Shown: in pieces, positions 1-7,874 of the stretch
Position numbering within the stretch: the first letter of the stretch is position 1
Layout of the letters: every line of letters begins with the position of its first letter
Source: Mycolicibacterium pyrenivorans
Lineage (GTDB): Bacteria; Actinomycetota; Actinomycetes; Mycobacteriales; Mycobacteriaceae
DNA length: 64,000 nucleotides
NCBI RefSeq assembly: GCF_025821625.1
Contig: NZ_JACKSH010000005.1
Span: forward strand, 34,823 to 98,822
Direction: 5' to 3'
Notes under the pieces: generated by a model
Seen by the model: only the letters and a program-made list of their open reading frames with translations
What the model was told of the DNA's origin: nothing
Databases searched by the model: none
Translations under genes and position numbers: made by a program

Positions 1-625
1 GGCCGCTGCCGCACAGGATTCGGGTGCGTTCGACGATCAGATCGTGGCGATCAGGCAAACGGACGGGGCCCAGGACGCGGTCATTCTGAAGGACGAGGGC
101 ATCCGCCGCGGCGGCACCCTGGAGTCGATCGGCAAGATCAAGCCCGCCTTCAAAGAGGACGGCGTGATCCACGCGGGCAACAGCTCGCAGATCTCCGACG
201 GTTCGGCGGCGCTGCTGTTCATGTCGGCGGAGAAGGCGAAGTCGTTGGGCCTCAAGCCGCTCGCGCGGGTGCACACCGCGGTGCTGGCCGGCGCCGACCC
301 GGTCATCATGCTGACCGCGCCGATCCCGGCCACCCAGAAGGCGCTGCAGCGCTCCGGCCTGTCGCTCGACGAGATCGGCGTGTTCGAGGTCAACGAGGCC
401 TTCGCGCCCGTGCCGATGGCGTGGCTGAAGGACATCGGCGCCGACGAGAAGAGGCTCAACCCCAACGGTGGTGCCGTCGCGCTCGGCCACCCGCTGGGCG
501 GTTCCGGCGCCCGCATCATGACCACGATGCTCTACCACATGCGGGACAAGGGAATTCAGTACGGCCTGCAGACGATGTGTGAGGGTGGCGGCCAGGCGAA
601 CGCCACCATCCTGGAACTGCTGTGA
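1..625 (+). CDS. Thiolase (acetyl-CoA acyltransferase), C-terminal part
   Basis: The gene runs in from the left edge; 207 codons are visible. It encodes the C-terminal part of a thiolase, which cleaves 3-ketoacyl-CoA with CoA in the last step of beta-oxidation or condenses two acyl-CoAs. Visible family marks are the NEAF motif (VNEAFAPV), the histidine block GHPLGGSGAR and the C-terminal cysteine loop CEGGGQANA. The acylated cysteine lies in the missing N-terminal part. Its TGA overlaps the GTG start of the next crotonase gene (GTGA), so the two are translationally coupled, and an acyl-CoA dehydrogenase follows, giving a fatty-acid oxidation operon. Chain length or steroid specificity cannot be read from this fragment. 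Confidence 0.93.
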   Translation, partial: AAAAQDSGAFDDQIVAIRQTDGAQDAVILKDEGIRRGGTLESIGKIKPAFKEDGVIHAGNSSQISDGSAALLFMSAEKAKSLGLKPLARVHTAVLAGADPVIMLTAPIPATQKALQRSGLSLDEIGVFEVNEAFAPVPMAWLKDIGADEKRLNPNGGAVALGHPLGGSGARIMTTMLYHMRDKGIQYGLQTMCEGGGQANATILELL

Positions 626-1461
626 CCGATGGTCCGACTTCTCAACGATCGGCGTCGGACGTGACGGAAGCCGCGATCGCCCCCGCCGCGATCACCGAGC
701 GGCGGGGCAACGTCATGGTCATCACGATCAACCGGCCCGAGGCGCGCAACGCCATCAACAGTGCGGTCAGCGTCGCGGTGGGTGACGCGATGGACGAGGC
801 GCAGCGCGACCCGGACGTCTGGGTGGTCGTGATCACCGGTGCCGGAGACAAATCCTTCTGTGCGGGTGCGGATCTCAAGGCGCTGTCCAAGGGCGAGAAC
901 ATCGGCCATCCCGACCGGCCCAAGTGGGGGTTCGCCGGCTACGTCCGCCACTTCATCGACAAGCCGACGATCGCCGCCGTCAACGGCACGGCGCTGGGCG
1001 GCGGCACCGAACTCGCACTCGCCAGCGACCTCGTCGTCGCCGGGGAGAGCGCGAAATTCGGTCTGCCCGAAGTGAAGCGGGGCCTGATCGCCGCCGCGGG
1101 CGGCGTCTTCCGCATCGTCGACCAGCTCCCGCGCAAGGTCGCGCTCGGGATGATGTTCACCGGCGAACCGATCACCTCCGCCGAAGCGCTCAAGTGGGGA
1201 CTGATCAACGAGGTGGTGGCCGACGGGACCGAGCTGGACGCAGCGCTCGCGCTGGCGGCGCGCATCACGGTCAACGCGCCGCTGGCCGTGCAGGCCAGCA
1301 AGCGGGTCGCGGTCGGCGTCGACGACGGCGTCGTGGCCGCCGACGAACCGGGCTGGTCGCGGACCATGCGTGAGGTCGCGACGGTGTTCGCGACCGAAGA
1401 CGCCAAGGAAGGCCCCCTGGCGTTCGCGCAGAAAAGACCGCCTGTATGGAAGGCGATGTAA
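622..1461 (+). CDS. Enoyl-CoA hydratase/isomerase family protein
   Basis: A 279-residue crotonase. It would hydrate 2-enoyl-CoA esters or act as another crotonase-fold enzyme in beta-oxidation. The oxyanion-hole segments FCAGADL and NGTALGGGTELA are present. So are both glutamates used by hydratases, one in GGGTELA and one in FGLPEV, so hydratase activity is plausible. The GTG start at 622 overlaps the thiolase stop by four bases. About 40 residues at the N-terminus precede the usual crotonase start, so translation could begin a little later. An acyl-CoA dehydrogenase starts 37 bases downstream. Confidence 0.9.
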   Translation: MTDGPTSQRSASDVTEAAIAPAAITERRGNVMVITINRPEARNAINSAVSVAVGDAMDEAQRDPDVWVVVITGAGDKSFCAGADLKALSKGENIGHPDRPKWGFAGYVRHFIDKPTIAAVNGTALGGGTELALASDLVVAGESAKFGLPEVKRGLIAAAGGVFRIVDQLPRKVALGMMFTGEPITSAEALKWGLINEVVADGTELDAALALAARITVNAPLAVQASKRVAVGVDDGVVAADEPGWSRTMREVATVFATEDAKEGPLAFAQKRPPVWKAM

Positions 1462-1498
1462 GCCAAGTAAGCCAGAACAAGTGAGTTAGGGAATCCCC

Positions 1499-2653
1499 AT
1501 GAAGAGACTGATCTACGACGCCGAGCACGAGGCATTCCGCGACACCGTCCGCGGGTACATCGAAAGCGAGCTCGTTCCGAACGCCGAGAAGTGGGAGGCC
1601 GAGCGCATCGTCGATCGGTCGGCCTACGTGGCTGCCGGCAAGCACGGGCTCATCGGCTTCAACATGCCCGAGGAGTACGGCGGCGGTGGCACCGACGACT
1701 TCCGGTTCAACGCCGTCATCGACGAGGAGATGTCCAAGGCCGGCGTTCCCGGGCCCGCGCTGAGTCTGCACAACGACGTGGTGGGCCCGTACTTCAAGGA
1801 CCTGTCCAACGACGAACAGAAGAAGCGCTGGCTGCCCGGCATCGTCAGCGGCGAGACGATCATCGCGGTCGCGATGACCGAACCCGGCGCAGGCAGTGAC
1901 CTGGCGGGCATCCGTACCTCCGCGGTGCGCGACGGCTCAGGAGCGGACGCAGACTGGATCGTCAACGGCTCCAAGACGTTCATCTCGTCGGGTATCAACG
2001 CCGATCTCGTCGTGGTGGTGGCACGCACCGACCCGGAGGCCGGTCACAAGGGGTTCTCGCTGCTGGTGGTCGAGCGCGACATGCCCGGTTTCACCCGTGG
2101 CCGCAAGCTCGACAAGATGGGCCTGCACGCTCAGGACACCTCCGAACTGCACTTCGAGAACGTCCGCGTGCCGTCGGCGAACGTGCTCGGCAAAGAGGGT
2201 CGCGGTTTCTACCACCTGATGACCAACCTGCCGTCCGAGCGGCTCTCGATCGCCATCTCCGCGATCGCCGGCGCCCGCGAAACCTGGCGGCAGACAGTGC
2301 AGTACGCCAAGGACCGCAAGGCGTTCGGTCAGTCCATCGGCAGCTTCCAGCACAACCGCTTCCTGCTCGCCGAGATGGACACCGAGCTCGACGTGACCGA
2401 GCAGTACATCGACCGGTGCCTGCAGGGCGTCGTCGACGGCGAGCTGACCGCGGTCGAGGCGGCCAAGGCCAAGTGGTGGGCCACCGAGACCGCCAAGAAG
2501 GTGATCGACGGCTGCGTGCAGCTGCACGGCGGCTACGGCTACATGATGGAGTACCGGGTGGCCCGCGACTACGTGGACTCCCGCATCCAGACGATCTTCG
2601 GCGGCACCACCGAGATCATGAAAGAGATCATCGGCCGCGACCTCGGCCTCTAA
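1499..2653 (+). CDS. Acyl-CoA dehydrogenase (FadE family)
   Basis: A 384-residue FAD-dependent acyl-CoA dehydrogenase, close to the family's usual 380. It would introduce the 2,3-double bond in acyl-CoA. Seen are the FAD/substrate loop MTEPGAGSDLAG, the helix around RKAFGQSIGSFQ and the C-terminal LHGGYGYM. At the place where medium-chain enzymes carry the catalytic Glu (YEGT), this protein reads FGGTTE. It is therefore more like the long-chain or isovaleryl type, in which the base sits on an earlier helix. It is the last gene of the thiolase-crotonase operon and is followed by a strong hairpin at 2659-2707. The ATG at 1499 matches the family N-terminus. Confidence 0.93.
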   Translation: MKRLIYDAEHEAFRDTVRGYIESELVPNAEKWEAERIVDRSAYVAAGKHGLIGFNMPEEYGGGGTDDFRFNAVIDEEMSKAGVPGPALSLHNDVVGPYFKDLSNDEQKKRWLPGIVSGETIIAVAMTEPGAGSDLAGIRTSAVRDGSGADADWIVNGSKTFISSGINADLVVVVARTDPEAGHKGFSLLVVERDMPGFTRGRKLDKMGLHAQDTSELHFENVRVPSANVLGKEGRGFYHLMTNLPSERLSIAISAIAGARETWRQTVQYAKDRKAFGQSIGSFQHNRFLLAEMDTELDVTEQYIDRCLQGVVDGELTAVEAAKAKWWATETAKKVIDGCVQLHGGYGYMMEYRVARDYVDSRIQTIFGGTTEIMKEIIGRDLGL

Positions 2654-2658
2654 CCGGC

Positions 2659-2707
2659 GATTCGGGTGTAGTTGGTCACGCCCAGCGCGACCAGCTACAC
2701 CCGAATC
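2659..2707. terminator. Bidirectional hairpin terminator
   Basis: A 19-bp inverted repeat (left arm GATTCGGGTGTAGTTGGTC, right arm complementary except for one G-T wobble) with an 11-base loop lies between the convergent acyl-CoA dehydrogenase and fasciclin genes. It has no long U-tract, as is usual for mycobacterial terminators, and could serve both strands. Confidence 0.8.
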
Positions 2708-2716
2708 ACGGTAGGA

Positions 2717-3466
2717 CTAGCCGATCGGTGCTTCAGCGGCCGGCGAGAGCGGCGCTTCGGCGGGCGCTTCCGCGGGCAGCGGCTCGGTCGGAGTCGTCGT
2801 CGCGGTGGTCGTCGTCGAGGTGGTCGATGTCGCGCTCGTCGATGTCGGCGTGATCGGCGCAGGCGCCAATGCCGGATCCAGGACGGCGTCGATCAGGTAG
2901 ATCCTGGCGTTCTGCGCCTGGATACCGCCGCAGATGACCTCGGTGGTCTCGTTGACCTGGATATCGCCCCCCGAGCCCGTCACCTCGACCTCGGTGCCCT
3001 CCTGCGTGGGCCGCTGCCCCTTGACGTCGTCGGGGCCGAGCAGGCCGAGGAAGGCGTGGTAGTACACCAGCTGGGTGAGCGCGGCCGGATCAGCGCGCAA
3101 CATGGCGAGTTGCTCGGGCGGAAGCGCCGCGAACGCCTCGTTGGTGGGCGCGAAGATGACGTACGGGCCGTTGTCGAACACCGAGGCGACGTTGACGGCC
3201 GGGTTGAGCTGGCCCGAGATCGCCTGGCTGAACGTGCTGACATCTGGAATGCTCGCCAGCGCGTTGCTGACGGGGATGTTGGCCAGGGTCTTCCAGTTGG
3301 GCAGGGCTTCCTTGAAGGGGCCACAGTCGGGTCCCTGGGGATCGGGGATCTCGGCGACCGGGGTGGTGGTCGGCTCGGCGTAGGCGTTGACTGCCAGCGG
3401 CACCGACAGTGCGATCGCGGTGGCACTCACAGCGACACCAATGGCCTTGCTGGTGCGGGTCTTCAC
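2717..3466 (-). CDS. Secreted fasciclin (FAS1) domain protein
   Basis: A 249-residue exported protein. The GTG start at 3466 is preceded by a good ribosome site (GTGAGGAG). The N-terminus reads KTRTSK, then a hydrophobic stretch ending NAYA, a typical Sec signal peptide. Residues of about 55-190 form one FAS1 domain, with the family signature in YVIFAPTNEAF and in LVYYHAFLG. The mycobacterial relatives are the MPT70/MPT83 antigens. A low-complexity Ser/Thr/Pro/Ala tail follows (STSATSTTST), probably a surface-exposed linker. No lipobox is seen at the signal end, so secretion rather than lipid anchoring is expected. Monocistronic, facing the acyl-CoA dehydrogenase operon. Confidence 0.88.
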   Translation of the reverse strand: MKTRTSKAIGVAVSATAIALSVPLAVNAYAEPTTTPVAEIPDPQGPDCGPFKEALPNWKTLANIPVSNALASIPDVSTFSQAISGQLNPAVNVASVFDNGPYVIFAPTNEAFAALPPEQLAMLRADPAALTQLVYYHAFLGLLGPDDVKGQRPTQEGTEVEVTGSGGDIQVNETTEVICGGIQAQNARIYLIDAVLDPALAPAPITPTSTSATSTTSTTTTATTTPTEPLPAEAPAEAPLSPAAEAPIG

Positions 3467-3658
3467 GTTCTGCTCCTCACGCTTCAGGTCGCCTGGCATG
3501 GTATGTGCACGAATTGGTAACGGCCAAGTCGACCGAGCGACCCGACCGCGCTCGACATCCGGTTCCCGCACCGCTGAACTGCGCGTTTCGGCCGTGGTGC
3601 GACGTTGAGACCGCTGCGTCACAAAGCCGCCAGCGGGGCGATGACGGGCGGGCCGGCG

Positions 3659-4261
3659 TCAGGAACCGTCGGGCAGCAACCGGGCGACCACGCGGGCGAG
3701 CTCGTCGGCGGTGTCACGGAACGTTGCCGACCCGGAACTGGCCTGGACCATCGCGCCCACCAGGCTGAACTCGAGTGTCTCGGCGACCTCGGGCCACGTG
3801 CCCGACCGCAGCACGGTGCGCACCCGTCGATGCAGTTCGGCGTGGATGCGCCTGCGGATCGCGTGCACGGACGGTTCGCTGGAGATCAGCGCGCTCGAGC
3901 AGGCCGCGGCCAGGTCCGGCTCGTCGGCCAGCAACATCACGAGCTGATCGAACAACGTCACTACCCGCGCCTGCGCCGACTGGTCGACGTCCACGCTCAG
4001 CGGCGCGTCGCGCAACAGGCCCAGGTACACCTCGGCGACGATCGCGTCCCTGGATCTGAAGTAGGCGCACAACTCGCCGTGCGGGACGCAGGCACGCTCC
4101 GCGATCCGCCGGGTGGTCAACTCGGTGAACGGCGCCTCGCGCAACAGTTCGACCGTCGCGTCCAGCACACGGCCGACCACGGCATGATCCTCGCGGTCCC
4201 GGTCGCCGTAGGAGCGAAGGTAGATGATCTTCGCCGACGAATCGGCTGCCGGGTCAGCCAC
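3659..4261 (-). CDS. TetR family transcriptional regulator
   Basis: A 200-residue TetR-type repressor. The helix-turn-helix lies at about residues 40-75 (LTTRRIAERACVPHGELCAYF). The remaining helical domain would bind an unidentified small ligand. The GTG start at 4261 is chosen because the DNA-binding domain starts about 30 residues later, as in the family. It is followed after 190 bases by the fasciclin gene and preceded by an SDR gene on the same strand. Its target is not evident; autoregulation or control of the SDR is a guess from position only. Confidence 0.87.
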   Translation of the reverse strand: MADPAADSSAKIIYLRSYGDRDREDHAVVGRVLDATVELLREAPFTELTTRRIAERACVPHGELCAYFRSRDAIVAEVYLGLLRDAPLSVDVDQSAQARVVTLFDQLVMLLADEPDLAAACSSALISSEPSVHAIRRRIHAELHRRVRTVLRSGTWPEVAETLEFSLVGAMVQASSGSATFRDTADELARVVARLLPDGS

Positions 4262-4282
4262 GCCGCTACCTGCAGGTCCGGT

Positions 4283-5242
4283 TCACAAGGTCGAGCCTAG
4301 GGTCGCCGCACCGGGAGCGCAGAGTTGCTCGGACAGATCCCACAGCGCCAGCGCCCTGGATTCGTCCATGGCGTACGACGCCGCGGCACCGATCCCGCAG
4401 TCGGACAGGTAGAGCCCGCCCAATCCGTCCAACTCGTCGCTGACCGCCGCCCACACCTGGGTGGCGGCACCGAGATCAGGTGTCGTGAAATCGCGTGTGA
4501 CGTCCACGCGGCGGGCCTCGGGGTCGCGCTCCACGGCCTTCACCTTGGTCAGGCTGGCGAAGTCGTCCGCGGTCATATGGCGCGCCAGCGATGTCGCGAC
4601 GATCCCGGGATGCACCGCGAACGCGCGGACCCCGTTGTCGCGCAGTCGCCGGTCCAGTTCGACCGCGTGCAGCACATTGGCGGTCTTCGACGCGCCGTAG
4701 GCGGCGAACTTGTCGTAGTCCCGGCATTCCCAGTTGGGGTCGTCGAGGTCGACGTCACCCATGCGGTGGCCGTCCGAGGACAGGTTGACGACGCGCGCGC
4801 CGTCGGCGGCGACCAGCGTGGGAAGCAATGACCTTGTCAGTTCGAAATGACCCAGATGGTTTGTGCCGAACTGCATTTCGAAGCCCTCGGTGGTACGGCC
4901 GAAGGGGGTGAACATCACGCCGGCGTTGTTCATCAGCACATGCACCGCGGTGGTCAGGTCCTGGATGGCCGCCGCCGCCGTGGCGATGCTCGCCAGCGAG
5001 GCCAGGTCGAGGTGCACGTAGGACAGCTGTGCGCCGGGCACCTTCTCGCGCACCCACGATTCGGTGTCGGCGGCGTCGGCGGCATTACGCGCCGCCAGGA
5101 TGACGTGGGCGCCGGTCGCGGCCAGCGCCGCGGCCGACTCGCGGCCCAGGCCCGAGGATGCGCCGGTGATCACGCAGGTCTTGCCGGTGAGATCGACGCC
5201 TTCGACCATCGCGGACGCCGACGGTGCGGATGTTGTTGCCAC
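4283..5242 (-). CDS. Short-chain dehydrogenase/reductase (retinol-dehydrogenase-like)
   Basis: A classical SDR of about 308-319 residues, somewhat longer than the 250-residue norm because of a C-terminal extension, as in the retinol or protochlorophyllide reductase-like group. It has the nucleotide motif TGASSGLG, the NNAG motif (MNNAGVM) and the catalytic pair in YGASK. It would oxidise or reduce an alcohol/carbonyl with NAD(P). The start is uncertain. A GTG at 5242 with a GATCCT hexamer six bases upstream would be leaderless; the ATG at 5209 begins the conserved part. It is divergent from the gamma-carbonic-anhydrase-like gene. Confidence 0.87.
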   Translation of the reverse strand: MATTSAPSASAMVEGVDLTGKTCVITGASSGLGRESAAALAATGAHVILAARNAADAADTESWVREKVPGAQLSYVHLDLASLASIATAAAAIQDLTTAVHVLMNNAGVMFTPFGRTTEGFEMQFGTNHLGHFELTRSLLPTLVAADGARVVNLSSDGHRMGDVDLDDPNWECRDYDKFAAYGASKTANVLHAVELDRRLRDNGVRAFAVHPGIVATSLARHMTADDFASLTKVKAVERDPEARRVDVTRDFTTPDLGAATQVWAAVSDELDGLGGLYLSDCGIGAAASYAMDESRALALWDLSEQLCAPGAATLGSTL

Positions 5243-5302
5243 GACGTGAGGATCGCACGCGATGCCCGGGCCCTCCACGGGTGGGCCGGAAAGTGGTGGC
5301 CC

Positions 5303-5308
5303 TACCAT
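5303..5308 (+). promoter_or_regulatory. Putative -10 box of a leaderless mRNA
   Basis: TACCAT fits the mycobacterial TAnnnT -10 consensus and ends seven bases before the ATG at 5316. Transcription would start at or next to that ATG. This favours 5316 over the in-frame ATG at 5307, which lies inside the box. Confidence 0.45.
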
Positions 5309-5315
5309 GGCCGCC

Positions 5316-5846
5316 ATGCCCGAGCCCCTGATCCTGCCCATCGCCGGACACACGCCTGCGCTGCACCCGGAGAGCTGGGTGGCGCCCAATGCCACCCTGA
5401 TCGGTCGGGTGACGCTGGCCGCCGGGTCGAGCGTCTGGTACGGCGCGATCCTGCGCGCCGAGGCCGAGCCCATCGAGATCGGGGCGGGCAGCAACATCCA
5501 GGACGGCGTGACGATCCACGTCGACCCCGGCTTCCCGGCCCGGGTCGGTGCCGGCGTCACCGTCGGGCACAACGCGGTGCTGCACGGCTGCACCGTCGAG
5601 GACGACTCACTGATCGGCATGGGTGCGGTGGTGCTCAACGGTGCGACCGTCGGCGCGGGGTCGTTGATCGCGGCCGGCGCGGTGGTCGCGCAGGGGGCGG
5701 TGATCCCGCCGCGGTCGATGGTGGCCGGCGTGCCGGCCAAGGTCCGGCGCCAGCTCGGCGACGACGAGGTCGCCAACATCCGCACGAACGCGCAGCTGTA
5801 CCAGCAACTGGTCACGATGCACCGTGGCCAGGATCACGAGGGCTGA
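5316..5846 (+). CDS. Gamma carbonic anhydrase-like hexapeptide-repeat protein
   Basis: A 176-residue left-handed beta-helix protein built of hexapeptide repeats (for example IGAGSNIQDG and VGAGVTVGHN). The three histidines that bind the metal in gamma-class carbonic anhydrases are present (TIHVDPG and GHNAVLHG). Known relatives are YrdA and PaaY: trimeric metal-binding proteins, some hydrating CO2 and some hydrolysing thioesters. The next gene, an NmrA-like protein on the same strand 47 bases on, gives no pathway. Expression appears leaderless. Whether it is an active anhydrase cannot be told from sequence. Confidence 0.87.
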   Translation: MPEPLILPIAGHTPALHPESWVAPNATLIGRVTLAAGSSVWYGAILRAEAEPIEIGAGSNIQDGVTIHVDPGFPARVGAGVTVGHNAVLHGCTVEDDSLIGMGAVVLNGATVGAGSLIAAGAVVAQGAVIPPRSMVAGVPAKVRRQLGDDEVANIRTNAQLYQQLVTMHRGQDHEG

Positions 5847-5893
5847 CGCGCCTCGACAGGTTCTGAATCGGGGGGTTCGGGTACAGGCCTACG

Positions 5894-7039
5894 GTGAACA
5901 CCTTGCGGACACTGGTCACCGGCGCGACCGGGTATATCGGCTCTCGACTCGTCACCGCGCTGCTCGCGGAGGGTCATGAGGTGGTCGCTGCCAGCCGCAA
6001 CCCGAACCGGCTCGCCGATTTCGGCTGGCACGACGAGGTGTCGGCCGTCGAACTCGACGCGCACGACGAAGACTCGGCCCACAAGGCATTCGCCGACGCC
6101 GGGTCGATCGACGTCGTCTACTACCTCGTCCACGGCATCGGGGAGCCCGGGTTCCGCGACGCGGACAACCTGGCCGCAGCCAACGTCGCCGCCGCGGCCA
6201 AGGCGGCGGGGGTGCGCCGCATCGTCTACCTCGGTGGGTTCGCCCCCGACGACAACTCGCTCTCGGAGCACCTGACCAGTCGCGCCGAGGTCGCGGCCGC
6301 GCTGACGGTCGACGACGGACCCGACGTGGTCTGGCTCGGCGCCGCCATGATCATCGGGGCCGGGTCGACGTCGTTCGAGATGCTGCGCTACGTCGCCGAC
6401 CGGTTCCTGCTGCTGCCGATGCCCGAATGGTCGGCCAACCCGATCGATCCGATCTCCATCCGCGACGTGCTGCACTACCTGGTCGCGGTGGCCGACCCCG
6501 ACGTCCCCGCCGGGGCCTACGACATCAGCGGGCCGGACACCACCACCTACGGCGACCTGCTCAGGACCTACGCGCGCACCGCGGGCATCTGGCGCACGCC
6601 GGTGGCGGTGTACGGCATCGACACCTGCCTGGTCTCGCGGGTGAGCGGCGTCGTGCTCCCCGTGCCGGGCGGCCTGGCCGGCGATCTCATTGAGTCTCTT
6701 GACTATCCGATGATGGCCTCGAAGAGTGGTCTCGGTGACCACGTCGCGGAGCCGCCGGGCGGGCTGCTCGGGGTCGAGGATGCGATGCGCCGCGCCGTCT
6801 CTAGTCCGAAGCGGCGTCCGGTGAACGCCCTGGCCGACGAGCACCACCTCGCCGACACCGACCCCCAGTGGGCAGGTGGCGACACGCGGCGGCTGCGGCA
6901 CCTCGCGAGCACCGTGACGCCCTCGGCCGTGCAGCCCGTACTCCGCCTGATCGGGATCGTGCCCGGTCCCGTCGCGGGTGCGGTGCGCACCGGGCTGGAC
7001 ACCGTGATCGGCATGGTGCCGAAGGGGAGTCCGGCGTGA
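5894..7039 (+). CDS. NAD(P)-binding NmrA-like/epimerase-type protein
   Basis: A 381-residue atypical SDR. The nucleotide-binding loop GATGYIGSRL is at residues 8-17. The usual YxxxK catalytic pair is not evident, so it may be an NmrA- or complex-I-subunit-like NADP-binding protein rather than a dehydrogenase. The C-terminal hundred residues are less conserved and include a short hydrophobic part. The GTG at 5894 is the first possible start before the nucleotide motif. Its stop overlaps the GTG of the next membrane-protease gene (GTGA), so the two form a coupled pair. Confidence 0.82.
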   Translation: MNTLRTLVTGATGYIGSRLVTALLAEGHEVVAASRNPNRLADFGWHDEVSAVELDAHDEDSAHKAFADAGSIDVVYYLVHGIGEPGFRDADNLAAANVAAAAKAAGVRRIVYLGGFAPDDNSLSEHLTSRAEVAAALTVDDGPDVVWLGAAMIIGAGSTSFEMLRYVADRFLLLPMPEWSANPIDPISIRDVLHYLVAVADPDVPAGAYDISGPDTTTYGDLLRTYARTAGIWRTPVAVYGIDTCLVSRVSGVVLPVPGGLAGDLIESLDYPMMASKSGLGDHVAEPPGGLLGVEDAMRRAVSSPKRRPVNALADEHHLADTDPQWAGGDTRRLRHLASTVTPSAVQPVLRLIGIVPGPVAGAVRTGLDTVIGMVPKGSPA

Positions 7040-7746
7040 GCACACGCACCGGCCTGCCAGGGGAATTCATGCAGATCCTGCGCACCAAGGCCCCGCCGTT
7101 CAACGAACCGCCCTCGGTCATCGGCCGCCGCAAGATCGTCGTCGCCGTCTTCCTGCTGATCGGCGCTGCGCTGCTGGGTTATTCGCTGAGCCGGTCCCCG
7201 GGCGACGAGACGTTCCTGTGGCTCACCTTCGCGCTCGCGGGGGTCTGGGCCCTCGGGGCGTTCCTCTCCGGTCCGGTGCACTTCGGGCACGTGCGCTTCC
7301 GGGGACGCAACCAGCGTCCGGTCATCACGGGGAGCCTCGTCGGGCTGGCCCTCGGCGGCGCCTTCGTCGTCGGCGGCCTGGTCGCTCGCGAGATCCCGGG
7401 GGTGCGCGAATACATCACGCGGGTACTGGAATTCTCCAACGCCGGTCCGCTGGCACTGATCGTGTTCATCACCGTCGTAAACGGCGTCGCCGAGGAGATG
7501 TTCTTCCGCGGCGCCGTCTACACCGCATTGAGCAAGTACCACCCGGTGATCCTGTCGACCGTGTTGTACGTGATCGCGACCGCCGCCACGACGGGCAACC
7601 CGATGCTGGGATTCGCCGCGATCATCCTCGGCACGGTCTGCGCGTTCGAACGCCGCGCGACCGGCGGAGTGCTCGCACCCATGCTGACCCACTTCTTCTG
7701 GGGCCTGGTCATGGTGCTCGCGCTGCCCCCGATGTTCGGCGTCTGA
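7036..7746 (+). CDS. CPBP family intramembrane metalloprotease
   Basis: A 236-residue polytopic membrane protein with about six hydrophobic segments. It carries the CPBP (Abi/CAAX protease-like) motif EEMFFRG at about residues 155-161 and a later conserved histidine in MLTHFFWG, both expected metal or catalytic sites of this family. Bacterial members are implicated in protein processing or bacteriocin immunity; no substrate can be named here. It begins with a GTG overlapping the stop of the NmrA-like gene and ends before the first monooxygenase of the island. Confidence 0.85.
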   Translation: MSTRTGLPGEFMQILRTKAPPFNEPPSVIGRRKIVVAVFLLIGAALLGYSLSRSPGDETFLWLTFALAGVWALGAFLSGPVHFGHVRFRGRNQRPVITGSLVGLALGGAFVVGGLVAREIPGVREYITRVLEFSNAGPLALIVFITVVNGVAEEMFFRGAVYTALSKYHPVILSTVLYVIATAATTGNPMLGFAAIILGTVCAFERRATGGVLAPMLTHFFWGLVMVLALPPMFGV

Positions 7747-7795
7747 GTCTCAGCTCGGCGGGTGGGCCGCTCGCCACGGCTGGCACGCGCCGGGC

Positions 7796-7803
7796 GGCGT
7801 AAT
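7796..7803 (+). promoter_or_regulatory. Island element GGCGTAAT, site 1
   Basis: GGCGTAAT, 71 nt before the start of monooxygenase A. One of a set of near-identical octamers placed before almost every transcription unit of the island. Confidence 0.6.
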
Positions 7804-7874
7804 GCGGCGGAAGCGTGGGTTGCGAGAGCCCGAAACAACGCCGAGCCAGATTGAAGCACCTGAAGGAGGTGCGG

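Noticed and set aside
2672..3520. Long plus-strand open frame opposite the fasciclin gene, and many similar long antisense frames across the window
   Set aside because: They are Arg/Gly/Asp/His-rich translations with no family motif, typical of the antisense strand of high-GC genes, and lie wholly over genes with clear domains.
4283..5815. A 510-codon frame extending the SDR gene upstream across the carbonic-anhydrase-like gene
   Set aside because: The first 190 codons are Ser/Thr/Pro-rich and antisense to a clear hexapeptide-repeat gene; the SDR motif begins just after the starts at 5242 and 5209.
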